This document shows, in pieces, positions 11,700 through 24,400 of a stretch of 64,000 nt of DNA (positions within the stretch are counted from its first letter, which is position 1; every line of letters starts with the position of its first letter). Under the pieces are notes generated by a model. It was not told the origin of the DNA. It saw nothing but the letters and a program-made list of their open reading frames with translations, and searched no databases. A program made the translations under genes and the position numbers. Location of the stretch: assembly GCF_901709675.1 (NCBI RefSeq), contig NC_051094.1:17646501-17710500 (forward strand), given 5' to 3'. The stretch comes from Syngnathus acus. Lineage: Eukaryota; Chordata; Actinopteri; Syngnathiformes; Syngnathidae.

Positions 11700-12510
11700 C
11701 AGTGGTCCCCAACCACCGGGCGGTCCGTGGGTCACTTGGTACCGGGCCGCCAAGCCGCACGGGAAAAAAAAAAAAACGTTTTTTTATCGACGATCAATTA
11801 ATTCAGGTCAAGACGCTCGTCCCGGTCACGTGACATGTTTCCCCAGTCGAGCCCGCGAAGCTAGCAAAAATGAGTAAGAATTTATTTTGAAAAATATAAA
11901 AAAAAATTGCGATTCTCTCCCAATTACATCCGTCGGTTCAGATCAAGACGCTCGTCTCGGTCACGTGACATGTCACCTCAGTCGAGCCCGCGAAGCAAGC
12001 AAAAATGAGCAAGACAGAGATGTTTGGAAAGCTTCTTCGGAAAGGGAAAAAAGCCCAATGAGGAGACGGAAGAAGAAGAGGCTACGACTTCTAAGAAAAG
12101 GAAAGCTGCATTTAAAAGAACCTTTCTGGAGTCCTACTTAAAATATGGATTTATCGCCACAGGTGACTTTGACGCGCCAAGCCCACTCTGCATAATATGT
12201 GGCGACAGGCTAGCTAACGAGGCAATGAAGCCTTCAAAACTGCTTCGGCACATGGATACCAAGCATCCTGCATATAAAGACAAACCTTAACCACTTCGAG
12301 TGTCATTGTCTCCGATTACGCCTAGATGGGACCGGCTCATTTCTGAGAAACAAGCTCAGTGCTCCCACTAATTCAACGTAATGGTGAGTTTATACTTGTT
12401 TTTATGCCAGTCATATCATTTTATTTCATCATGCTTATATATTTATTATAAATGTATTATTAATTTATCTAAATATATTATTTATTTATATAAACAGAGT
12501 ATATCAAACA
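11700..12510 (+). mobile_element. hAT fragment of the ZBED5/SCAND3-like group
   Basis: It starts CAGTGGTCCCCAACCACC after GTCTACAG. The leader contains an imperfect tandem duplication of roughly 110-130 bp (GCTCGTC-CGGTCACGTGACATG at about 11816 and 11950). It then enters the N-terminal transposase region and is followed by the same AT-rich run as the copy at 10978. The right terminus is not found; L1-derived sequence begins near 12520. Confidence 0.7.
12005..12290 (+). pseudogene. hAT transposase N-terminal BED zinc finger, truncated
   Basis: A start at 12005 gives MSKTEMFGKLL; a one-base shift then leads into the longer frame reading ESFFGKGKKPNEETEEEEA, then KRTFLESYLKYGFIATG, LCIICGDRLANEAM and LLRHMDTKHP. 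The C-x2-C and H-x4-H pattern is the BED-type finger of the ZBED5/SCAND3-like hAT transposases. The frame stops after KDKP, and no RNase-H-like catalytic part follows. I regard it as a transposon remnant, not a host ZBED gene. Confidence 0.75.
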
Positions 12511-12519
12511 AAGATAGGA

Positions 12520-13215
12520 CCGAGAAGTAAACGTGTCTTTTTCTGGAGAAGGTTGGCAAAAGTTGTCCCTGATGCAATGGAAGACTTCTCACTCGGATGT
12601 ATGGCGAGAGTTTTGTTGGAAAACCCTGGTGAGATTTTTGCTCACACCTTCACAGAAGAGACATTGGACTACCTCAGTGGCTTGTTGGAGTCAATGTAGA
12701 CACCAAGAGGAGAATCACTTGTGTTCTGGTCCGTTCTGGGTGGAGGTTCATAAGATATTACAAAAGGTGATCCACAGGGATATTCCTTTCAAATTAGAAT
12801 TTGTGTGTTTTGGTGCTTTTGAATTGGAAAATGCATCTTCACAGGATAAATACCGTAATTTTCGGACTATAAGTCGCACCGGAGAATAAGTCGCACCAGC
12901 CATAAAATGCCCAAAAAAGTGAAAAAAAACATATATATGTATATAAGTCGCTCCTGAGTATAAGTCGCCCCCCCACCCAAACTATGAAAAAAAACGCGAC
13001 TTATAGTCCGAAAATTACGGTATGTATTCTTGATATTGAGTGCTGCAGCCAGGAAAGCCATAACAAGGAAATGGCTGAAAATTGACAGCCGACTGTAAAT
13101 GAATGGATAAACATTGTCTATGGGATATTTAAAATGGAAAGAGTAACATTTGCGCTAAGACTTCAGAAGCATATGTTCTTCAAAAAATGGGAGAAGTGGC
13201 TGCAATATGTCAAGT
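12520..13215 (+). mobile_element. L1/Tx1-type LINE, 3' fragment interrupted by a MITE
   Basis: Before the MITE the frame reads WREFCWKTLVRFLLTPSQKR and FWVEVHKILQKVIHRDIPF. After it, AAARKAITRKWLKI, VNEWINIVYGIFKMERVTFA and WEKWLQYVKY followed by a stop. This is the C-terminal tail typical of fish L1-type ORF2. The MITE at 12853-13020 splits the frame. It belongs to the same clade as 4262-4883. Confidence 0.78.
12853..13020. mobile_element. Short MITE, CCGTA-end family (copy 4, 168 bp)
   Basis: It has perfect CCGTAATTTTCGGACTATAA ends flanked by TA (12851-12852, 13021-13022). It is nearly all subterminal sequence: four TAAGTCGC words, and the CCCACCCAAACTATGAAAAA block found at the right end of copies 1, 3 and 5. 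It is the minimal form of the family and interrupts an L1 coding fragment, so it inserted after that L1. Confidence 0.9.
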
Positions 13216-15427
13216 ATTAGACTGTCATTTATATAATTCTGGTTTTTGCACTTAATTTTCATTTTGAGGACTATTTGTACACCCCAAAGGTTTATTGTTC
13301 TGAATGTTGAAAGTTTGAACTTCAGTGGTATGCAAGAAAATAAGATCCTTATCAACCTGAATTTGTTGATGTTGATGAATACAGTCAGTGATATTTGTGA
13401 CATGTAAGAGCAGATGGGTTGCGTATGCACTGTTGGTTTGGATCTGTAAAAATTGAATAAAAAGAGAATTTTAAAAAACTGTACTGTAAGAGAGAGACAT
13501 TCACTATTAGTCACTAAGCTATGTATGTTGGTCAACTCAGAGGTACGAACAAAAGCTGAAAAGAACAAATGATTGAAATATTGACTTACCTTCTTGGCCA
13601 CGTTCGAGAAAAAATGGCTCTGTTGTTTTGCTGTCATGCATCCATCTTGTAACGCAAAATTATCAGGTTGTATCATTCAGAAGTCTGGAAGTAAAAACAG
13701 TCCGTCTCAAGTTTTAAACACGCAGAAATTGACTAAATTCTCCTGTCAGGTCTAAAATAGTCACTAATTAGGTGGACTGAGGAAAAAAAAAAGGTACAAG
13801 ATGGTGCACATGAAGACATCACAAAAAATACAGTTGAGTAAATACAACAAATCTGGCAATGTGATGCACATTGAATCTGTTCTGTTATAGACTAAAAAAA
13901 GAATGTTATTAATAGCTATTCTTTATTGTAAGTTGATCTTTCTTTTTTATTCATATTTTGTTTTTCTTTATTGTTAATAACATGGGGGGAGCGCGAAATG
14001 TTTTCTTCTCCCTAGGGGGGCATCACAGAAAATTATTGAGAAGCACTGCCTTAAGTGAATCGTTATGCCCCTAAAATCAGCTGATACTGGGTGACACCTG
14101 GACCTTCTCCATCTATTCATCTTGTAGTTCTACTGATCATCCTTTCATTCACACAATTACTCTGTTTGCTGTGCCTGACCCTCATTCTCCTCTATACTAC
14201 ACCCTTCCACATTTCTAGATTTTTTTTTCCACCTAGTCCCATTTCTCCCACCCACTCACAATTCCTGTTCTTTCTGGTTCATCTTCCCCATTCATTAGCT
14301 CAAACTCTCTTCCATCTAGCTTTTGTCACATTTTAGTATAATTTTGTCTTGTCTTTAATTGTCCTAGATTCCTTCAAATTCTTCAAATTCAATTTTTAAA
14401 ACAATCACCCTGTCTGACTTTTTTACTTTTTTCAGAATCACTCCTATGCCATTCCTCCGCTTAATTCAAAATATGATAACAGTTTAAAGCCTCTTCAATG
14501 CTTCTAGTCTTGGTGCCATTCCATTTGGTCTCCTTCATTCTCACAAACTACTTAAGCCCTTGTCATGCTTCTCCTCTGGTTTAGGTCAATCCTCTCTCTA
14601 CTTTTGCCTGTCATGGTGCCCTGATTTTCATTTCTAATTCTCAGTTCAACACTCCTAAACCTCCTTTTCTTCTGTCTCCTAAACAGTTCTACCCCTTGTT
14701 AGGGTTTACAGATTATCTTCATCGTATGATTATGTTGGAATGTAACCTGTAATAATTTACCTAGCTTGTCCTGTCTTAACAAAAGTAGTAGACCAAAGTG
14801 CTAAGATCTTTTGAACTGATTGACTAGCTGCAGAGGAAGCAATCAAAGTTGCTTTGTTTACACAACGTCGTAAAAGACCCCCTGCTATGCTTTGATCAGC
14901 AGGCCAGGGGCTTCAACCCCAACCTCCACTCTCACCCCCACTCTCATCCCCACTCTGTTTCTCTCAATAAAAATCCTCCTGCAAGAGGCCAGGGTCAGAT
15001 GTCATTCGATCATCGCTGTATGCACAGCGACGAATGGACTCTCCACCTGCAGGTGTCTAAAAGGACTTACTTGTCTCCTGTGTGGTTCTTGCAAAATAAG
15101 TTAGAGTGAGCACCACCCTAACACCCCTCTTTCTTCATCATCAATCAACAGTAGCCCGATTTCTACCTGCACCCTGGGGCTCAACAGCACTGTTGATGGT
15201 TATTATCACGTGAGCTGCTGGATCAATTTGATATTGAAGTCAAGTTTGTAATTTGCTTATTTGGTTTTATGTCGGATGCACTTACTGACACAACCCTCAC
15301 CATTTCCCCAAACTGGCTTGTGATTCCTCAAGACTGGTATCCATAATATTTCCTATTGCTGTGAGAAAAAATGTATTTTTTAAGTGAATTCTTAAAGTAC
15401 AGTTTGCTACATGTATCCGTGTTGCAG
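13216..15427. other. Intron or flank of dpp7; no gene recognised, one hAT end
   Basis: No exon-like segment is seen. At 13980-14048 a G-rich tract followed by ATTATTGAGAAGCACTG is the right end of a hAT family whose ends read CAGTGCTTCTCAAT; the 8 bases after it are CCTTAAGT. The region 14090-14330 is pyrimidine-rich, and its small ORF is low complexity. The sequence ends in the splice acceptor of the first visible dpp7 exon. Confidence 0.5.
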
Positions 15428-18400
15428 GCATGCACAGAAATAAATCTCTGCTATGAGAGCAACAACATCACAGACATGTTTCCAGCAATGACCTTCACTG
15501 AGGAAGAACGCCTGCGGTACTGCTCCAAACGCTGGGGTGTGATCCCGCGACCAGACTGGCTCAAAATCCAGTTCTGGGGTGATGGTGAGTACTGTACTGA
15601 AAGAATATACAATATTGTTATTTAGCAATCAGAAACATAATGCCATTGCTGCCCATCAGTTTTACATTTAAGTCAAGTCAAGTTTATTTGTATAGCCCTA
15701 AATCACAAGCAGTCTCAAAGGGCTTCACATAGACAAACAATTATTCTCAAAGCATCTCCTGATCTTAAGCTCCCAAAAGGGCAAGGAAAAACTCAAAAAA
15801 CAACAACCAGGGGAAAAATGAGAAACCTTGAGAAGGGACCACAGATGGAAGGATCACCCTTTCAGGATCACCAGGCTGCAATGGATGCAGAGAGGGCACA
15901 TAAATGAATATAAATAATATGAAAATCAATGAAAAAGTGGATGTCCAAGTAAAAGCGAAGAGCTGCCGGATGTGCCCTCGATTGTCCTGGCAGTGTCTTC
16001 GAGGAGGGTAATCCGCTGCAGTTCCCTCATCTTGAATTGGTCCACGAGAATCAAGATAGCCGCTGTCAGCTTGGGTGTCACGTAACCACCTCCCCAGGAG
16101 GGGTGGGGAGAGGGAGCAAAAACAAACTCCAACCGAATTGGCCACTACAGGTTAATTAAAGGCCATGTCATAGAAATGTGTCTTTAAATGTGTCTTAAAT
16201 GTTTCTACTGAGGTAGCAGTTCTAATATCCATTGGTAGGGCATTCCAAAGCTCTGGAGCCCGAATAGAAAATGCTCTAGACCAGGGGAGGGCAAACTTTT
16301 TGACTCGCGGGCCGAACTGGGTTCTAAATTTGGACCGGAGGGCCGAACCAGGAGCAGAGTGTTTGTGTGAAGTAATATAAGCGACCTGTAAAGGTCATTG
16401 CATAAAAGATTTTGGCCTTTAGTAGGTAGTAAAGCATGGATATTCCAAACAAGTTTTTTGAAAACAAATGCATTTATTAACAGCATTAAAAAAAAAAAGA
16501 AAATTCACTAAAAAACTGCTATCAGTGATTCTCATAAAATACGACACTGTTATTATGAATAACAGTCTCCATCACTTCAGTGCCTGCAGGTCAGATTAAT
16601 GAAAGATGTTTATCTTATGAGATCACATCAAACGGCAAACATTCTGACCAAATATATCATCTTAAAGAATCGGTGAAAGCATACATCCAAATAAAGTAAT
16701 CAAAACGGCAACACGGTGAGGGGTATCTGAAAATCAGAGCAGAGTTTTAACTCACAAACACCTGGTAACAGAGGTGAGGAAACGGGAAACACTTCCTTAA
16801 AGTAAGCCTTAAGAACTTTACAGGTTAAGATTAGTCGCAAACAGGTGGTGCATCAATGTCCTTGAGCATCCTGCATTGTTTGAAAATGAGAATGGTCGCT
16901 AGTTTCAATCCCTGCTATGTGTACAAATCATATTCAAAATGCATTTTTTTACAACAAACTTGAGAGCCTCCCCTTCATTTTCAGTGGAACAGTGTTGTTG
17001 GTCTCCCTTTTTTGCTAGTGCGTCATAGTCTGGAGTAAAATTTGTTGTGGCAATTCTTAGGAGAGATCCGAGGTGTTGGTCCGTTTACCTCGATCTGTGA
17101 CGGGTTGATGTTGATGTGGCTGAACGTCACGTCGCGTACGTCGAGCCAAATTGGCCACTCTTTTTTAAACACTCGGCACTGTGTCCACCTTGCTTTTCCT
17201 TGGACGACTCATTTTAATAGAAGGATTCCAGGGGAAGGTTTGTGGGTGGCTTTAGCGTAAAACTGTATCTGAAAGCTCAGCGCGCGAATTACAAGAATGC
17301 TGTCGTCACAGCCCGCGCTCTAAATTCGGGACTGATACAAATAGAGCGCGAGTGCGCCATGTCCGTACTACTGAGTACGTACACGCACTTGTGAGTGTGC
17401 ACCGAGCTTTCTGACACGGCTTCCGGTAGTAAATGCGCAGGCGAGCGGTTCCCCATCTACTGGGGAAACGCAGTCATTGCAGGCAAAATGACCAAAAAAA
17501 ATTTTTAATAATACAATTTGTTCAGGGTTGGCGGGCCGGATTAAACGGTCCCGTGGGCCGGATGTGGCCCGCGGGCCGTAGTTTGCCCACCGCTGCTCTA
17601 GGCCCTGCAGACATTTTCTTGGCCCTCGGTGTCACTAAAAGACTAGTGTTTTGCGAACGAAGGTTACGAGACGGAACATAAGGAACAACTAGGTCGACGA
17701 GATATGAAGGCGCTAAGCCATGCAATGATTTATAGGTTAATAGAAGAACCTTGAAGTCACATCTTAAATGGACCGGGAGCCAATGTACGTAAGTTGGCTA
17801 ATATAGGGGTAATGTGATCAAATTTTCTTGTCAGTGAGAGCAGCCTTGCAGCAGCATTTTGTACTGTAGACTTTTGATGCTGGACTTAGGAAGACCAGAG
17901 AATAATGCGTTACAGTAGTCCAGGCGCGACGTGATAAACGCATGTATAATAGTTTCCGCATCACCGGTCAAGAGGATCGGACGAATCTTAGCAATATTAC
18001 GAAGGTGAAAAAACACAATTCTGGTTATATTCTTAATGTGCTTTTGAAAGGAGAGCGTTTGGTCAAATATTACCCCGAGATTAGTTACAGTATCGCTCTG
18101 AGTGATAGTACTGTTATCTATAGTTATAGTGGTTTCCTTAAATAAGTGTTGATAACGAGCTGGAACAGTTATTAACATCTCAGTCTTATCTGGGTTAAGA
18201 CGAAGGAAGTTGAGAGACATCCTTTGCTTGATCTCCGTAAGGCACGCCTCAAGATTACAACAGTCCCGCGGATGTCATCGATAACGGCATATAAAATTGG
18301 GTGTCATCCGCGTAACATTGAAAACTAATACAGTGGAGCCTCGGTTTTCGACCACAATCCGTTCCAGAAGGCTGTTCGAGAAGTGAATTGTTCGAATTCC

Positions 18401-21400
18401 GAATCATGTTTTCCCATTACAAATAATGGAAACAAATCTAATCTGTGCCAAAAAAAACAGAAACGCCTTTTTAAAGCATTTTTTCATTTGCGCATTTTTG
18501 TCCGATAGCGCAACTGCAGCGCACCGCCGAACGCGCATCCGTAGCGCGTCGCGGACCGTGCAACTGTACCGCACTGGTTGCATTATTGTGACAGAGCTGA
18601 AATTTAGAACATATTTTTAAAATCCTGATGTACTTTCCAAAATGTAAGTGGACCTCAGTGCGCAGGGAGCTTAATTTTGTCCGATCGCGCAACTGCAGCA
18701 CACCGCCAAACGCGCAACTGTAGCGCGCCGCCGACCGCGCAACTGCACCGCGCTGGTCGCATTATTGTGACAGAGCGGTCGCTAAAATTTAGAAAATTAT
18801 TTTAAAGTCCTAATGGACTTTCCAAAATTTAAGTGGACCTCAGTGCGCAGGGAGCTTAATTTGGTCCGATCGCGCAACCGCAGCGCGCCGGGCGCTCACT
18901 GTCGCATTGCTTTAGGAGCGTCTTTGTGTTTTAGGGTGGCTTTTCTGCTCCCACTTGCTTCCTTTGGAGGCATGATTAGAGTTGATGCAATCCTCAGAAT
19001 AACGAGAATGTAATAACGAACGGAGTTAGTTGGCATGCGGGTCCTCTCGGCTCATCTCGCGAAGTTCGACAACCGAATTTCGTCCGACATCCGAAGCAAA
19101 AAAAATCGCGAATTTTTTGTTCGAATACCGATTTGTTCGAGAACCGGGACGTTCGAAAACCGAGGCTCCACTTTATTATATTCACGTATTATGTCTCCAA
19201 GTGGAATCATATAAATATTAAATAGAATCGGTCCGAGTATCGATCCCTATGGGACACCACACTTAACATTATAGAGCTCAGAGGACGTATTGCCATGGAC
19301 CACTCGGTGCGTCCTGTCTGATAGATGGGAATAGAACCAGCCTAGTGCTGACCCTGAAATACCAACACAACTTTTAAGACGCTCTCATAAAATATCGAAG
19401 TCTACAGTGTTGAAGGCAGCACTAAGATCGAGTAGTAACAATACTGATGAAATGTTTAGCTGCATGTTTAGCCATTTTTACTCCCTGATTGATTGAAATA
19501 TTTGTTGACAACCATGTATGAAAAACATACATCTACATAACTTGTTTTGATTTTTGAAATCTAGACCCAAATGACACTTTGAGCTATTATCCATGTTACA
19601 GTATTTTCTGCACTATTATATATATTATTATATTATATTATATATATTATATATTATATTATATATTATATATATATATATATGCACTTGATTATAAGGT
19701 GCACCTTCATTGAATTTTTTATTTTAGAAATGATTTCATATATAGGGTGCACCAGATTAAAAGGCGCATTGAATAGAAGCTACTGCATAAAACTGGGGTT
19801 GACTAGGGTTGCGTTCTGCATCTACTCGATGGAGCTGTGCTAAAGGGAATGTCAACCCAGTCAATGAGGTAAAAAAAAGTCCAACTCTCATTCTGTATCA
19901 AAGTGATGCGGTTTGGCTGCTTACTTGGTCCAGCAACCCCACACATTTTTGATGGTCATAAACCTTCTTTAGTTTAAAAGAAAAAAGCGAGTGCATGCGT
20001 TGATGAGTAATGCGTTGATTAGCTTGTTAGCTTTGGTGCCGAGCTTGTGTATGCGCAGCCAAACTTGCTGCGGTGAGGGGATGCGGTTCACAGTGATTGC
20101 CTCCCGACAGGCTTCTCACTGCAACACGGGCTCACACAAAGTTTAACGGCGACAAGGAGAGCTGGAATGACTGCAGAGAAGGACGACGAGGCAAGCTGAC
20201 GAGCTGGTCAATCAAAGCAGAAGGGCATAGAAAGCTTTTTAAAGCTTTTTAAAAACTGTTTAAAGGTACAATAAGGTGTTTCAAAGTACAACAAAGTGTT
20301 TAAAAATAAAATTATAAAAGTCTTGTGCGGATGTCCTCGCGCTGGGCTGCAGGGGCATGTCAGCCGGTCAGCTCGGCAAGAGCAGCGTGGAACCGTGACA
20401 CGTTTACACTTTAAAATTTTTAAATGTTTAAAAATAAAGTGAAATTATAAAATACAATTATAAAAGTCTTGTGCGGATGCCCTCACGCTGGGCCGCGGGG
20501 GCGTGTCAGCTGGCCAGCACAGCGAGAGCAGAGCAGAGCTGTGACACCTTTACACTTTAAAATGTTTAAAAGAGTGTTTAAAATACAATGACATATTTAA
20601 AAGTACAATAGAGCGTATGATAATAAAATTATAAAGGTCTTGTGCGGATGCCCTCACGCTGGGTCGCGGGGGCGCGTCAGCTGGCCAGCACGCAAGAGCA
20701 GAGAGGAGCCAGACACGTTTACACTTCATAAAAGGTTCATAAAAGTCTTTTGTGGATATTGTAACAATATCCATCCATCCATCCATTTTCTGTACCACTT
20801 TGTCCCCACGGGGGTCGCGGATGTGCTGGAACCTATCCCTGCTGTCATCGGGCAGTAGGCAGGGGGGCACCCTGAACCGGTTGCCAGGCAATCGCAGGGC
20901 ACACAGACCCATCCGCGCTCATACCTAGGGCAATTTAGAATGCTCAATCGGACTATCAAGCATGTTTTGGGGATGTGGAGGAAACTAGAGTGCCCGGAGA
21001 AAACCCACGCGGGCTCGGGGAGAACATGCAAACTCCACACAGGGAGGGTCGGAGGTGGAATTGAACCCGCACCCTCCTAACTGTGCGGCGGACGTGCTAA
21101 CCAGTGCGCCACCGAGCCGCCATTGTAATAATATATTTACTCTTATTTATTTTCTTATTTATTTAAATAAATGTTTCTGAAAGTTAGTTTGATTACTTTG
21201 TTTAAAAATACATAAAGTGTTTAAAAAACAAAGTATATAAAACTACAATAAGGGTTCATAAAAATCTTGTGCGGGTATTGGAACAATATATTTACTCTTA
21301 TTTATTTCCTTTATTTTCTTATTTATTTAAATCAATAAGAATGTTTATGAAAATCATTTTGAGTTTAAAATGTTTACAAAAGTGTTTAAAAATATTATAA

Positions 21401-24400
21401 AGCATTTAAAAGTACAATACAGTGTTTCAAAATACAATAAAGGGTCATAAAAGTCTTTTGTGGATATTGTAACAATGTATTTTCTCGACATTGTGGATTT
21501 TCACCTATCGCGGGTGGTCTTGGAACCAATTATTTGCGATAAACGAGGGATTACAGGCAGAAATTAAAAACTTCTATGCCTGTGGTGAGGACTGAGAGGA
21601 AATGGACAGTGGAGTCAAAGCTGGACCTCCAGGTCTGCTTTGACCACAGATTGGGGTGTTTTTGAAGCTGCAGCTTCAGACCTGCATGAACTCACCGATA
21701 CTGTGACATCATACATTAGCTTTTGTGAGGACTTGTGTGTGCAAACTAAGACCCTCTGCGCATACAACAACAACAAACCTTGGTTTACACCAAATCTCAG
21801 GGTGCTGCGCAAAGCCAAGGAGGAGGCCTACAGGAGTGGGGACCGGGACCTGTTCAGGCAGACCAGGAACACACTGAACCGAGAGATCAGGAAAGCCAAG
21901 AGGTGTTGGGGAGAGCCTGGGAACACACCTCGCTGCCAATCCTGATCCCTCAACAGTGTGGAAAGGCCTGCAGAGCATCACGGGCTTCAAGAACCCCCCC
22001 GTCCTGTGGCGAACCCAAGGCTTGTAAACCAGCTAAACAGGTTTTACTGCAGGTTTGAACGGTCCAGCCACACAACGGGGACCTCCTGCAGTACAATCAA
22101 CATACACACCTCCACCCACAACCCCTCAGAAGCTCATCCAGCTCGCGGTGCCTGCCTCCAACTGTCAGTGGGTCACCAGCTTCCTGACCAACAGGAGACA
22201 GCATGTGAGGCTGGGGACCATCACATCAGACACCACCAACACTGGCGCCCCCCAGGGGTGCGTCCTCTCCCCACTGCTCTTCTCTCCCTACACCAATGAT
22301 TGCTCCTCAGGTGACACTTCTGTGAAGCTCCTGAAGTATGCGGACATTACCACTCTCATCGGACTGATCCAGGACGGTGAAGAGACTGCGTACAGACAGG
22401 AGGTGGAGCGGCTGGTCCACTGGTGCAGCCAAAACCACCTGGAGCTGAACCCGCTCAAGACCGTCGAGATACCAGTGGACTTAAGGAGAGACCCTTCACT
22501 ACTTCCACCTCTCACTATCCTCACTAATGCTATTCCCTCCACAGACACCTTCAAGTTCCTGGGATCCACAATCTCTCGGACCTGAAATGGACCAGCTACA
22601 TAGACTCTGCCCGGAAGAAGGCCCAGCAGAGGCTGTACTTTCTGAGGCAGCTCAGGAAGTTCCAACTTGCCACAGAAGCTGCTGAAGACCTTCTATACTG
22701 CCATCATCCAGTCTATCTTCTGCACCTCCATTACTGTCTGGTTTGGATCGGCCACCAAACAAGACTAGCATAGACTGGAACGGACAATCAGGACTGCAGA
22801 AAATATCATTGGGACCAACCTCCCATCTATACAAGACTTTTACGTACCTGCAAGTAACATCTCTACAGACCCTTCTCACCCAGGTCACAGTCTGTTCGAA
22901 CTACTCCCCTCCGGACGGCGTTACAGAGTGCTGTACGCCAAAACCAGCAGACACAGCTTCTTACCCCAGGCTGTCGCTCTGATAAACTCACGCCACTCAT
23001 AGAGTCTCAGAGTCATTGCTGTGCAATAACATCCTGCTCTCGACGCTTTATCTTTGAATTGTCTATATTACGTGTACTATGTGTCCTCTCTGCATCCATT
23101 GCAGCCTGGTCATCCTGGAAGAGGGATCCTCCCATCTGTGGTCTCTTCTCAAGGATTCTCATTTCCCCGAGTAGGAGTTTTGAGTTTTTCCTTGCCCTCC
23201 TGGGAGTTTAGGATCAGGGGATGTATGAGAATAATTGTCAATTTTCACACTTGTCCTGAATGTTGTTAGTCACCTAAATGTTGAACAGAGGCTGAGATCT
23301 ACCGGAGTCAAATTCCTTGTTTGGCATGCCCTAACATGGCCAATAAACTTCTTGAATCTTGAATTATTGTACTCCATGCATGCACACGGTGCCCTCAAGG
23401 GGTTAACACAGGCAAGAACTGCCGTTGTTTGTTTTGTTTTTTTAATTGACATTGTTATAGTACATGGGCTGTTTTCTGAAAGTGTTGTCAAGATTGATTT
23501 CTACACTTGAACTGCTTCACTACCATCATACCAAAACATTCAGTTAAAGACTGGGACAAATTACCAAAACTATCAACAGTTAGACTTAGACTCAACTTTA
23601 TAAATCTCTTGCAGCTGCTCCCCCAGGAAATAAACCACTACTGCTGTCAGGCGATTAAAAAAGAAAAATCTAATTACAGGATTTGTAATTAATTAATCAC
23701 ATTTTATTCTCATATCTGATTTAAGTCCCCAAATGCAGATTTTTAATTCTAGGACATTACAAAATTGTAGTGCCTGACTAATCAGTTGAATACACAAAGA
23801 TGAAAGGATTGGAAATCCACATTTTTATTGAAGTGTGCATGATAAATATAATTCAAAAGAAAAAAGGTCAAGCACATTAGCAAATGTGCATTATTCAAAA
23901 ATGCAATACAAAAACACTTACCGTATTTTCCACACTATTAGGCGCACTTAAAAACTTAAAATTTACTCAAAAAACCACAGTGCGCCTTATAATGCAGAGC
24001 GCCTTCATCGGATTCATCAATTGATGAATTTGTTGATCCATACTGGTTGTACACAGCGTTCTGCCAAAATGTTTCAGTACGTTTTAGTACGACTAGTAAA
24101 TTACAAGGTCGCATCGCTTCCCAGCATTACGGCAACCGTGGTCAGGGGGCGTCACTGAATAGCTGTTGTACCATTTAAAAATAGGCTGGTCCGTTAATGT
24201 TTTTGAGTACGTTTACGGATCAATATCCAACGGAATCATAAATAAGCAGCACTAATGTGTTAAATCAGGCTTTAGTCGGTTCCGATCACTTTTATATTGT
24301 TTACAGGGGGCTGCCACGACACTCTGCTGAGGCTCATGGGAGTCTGCGAGCTGAGACTCATGGGAGTTTGCGGGTGGCTAATGCTATAATGATAGCTGCT

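Larger units (their letters stand above)
15665..19456 (-). mobile_element. CR1/L2-group LINE (family B), 3' half, carrying a hAT and a MITE
   Basis: The minus strand encodes the RT C-terminus: [45 protein letters not shown] and [13 protein letters not shown]. Family member 27740-34040 (+) gives the same protein. The YADD box is intact at about 18302-18316 in reverse. The 3' end has TCAAGTTTATTTGTATAGCC at about 15673. The copy is split by a hAT at 16282-17595 and a TA-flanked MITE at 18331-19173. It lies antisense in the large dpp7 intron. Frameshifts show it is inactive. Confidence 0.85.

Noticed and set aside
12024-12290. Host zinc-finger (ZBED) gene
   Set aside because: It is a truncated N-terminal finger inside hAT sequence, with a frame shift near the start and no catalytic or downstream exons.
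13155-13676. 173-codon minus-strand ORF
   Set aside because: AT-rich, partly antisense to an L1 tail, with no recognisable domain or splice context.
14091-14336. Hydrophobic 81-codon ORF (possible membrane peptide)
   Set aside because: It comes from a pyrimidine-rich low-complexity tract within an intron or flank; Leu/Phe/Ser/Pro bias is expected by composition.
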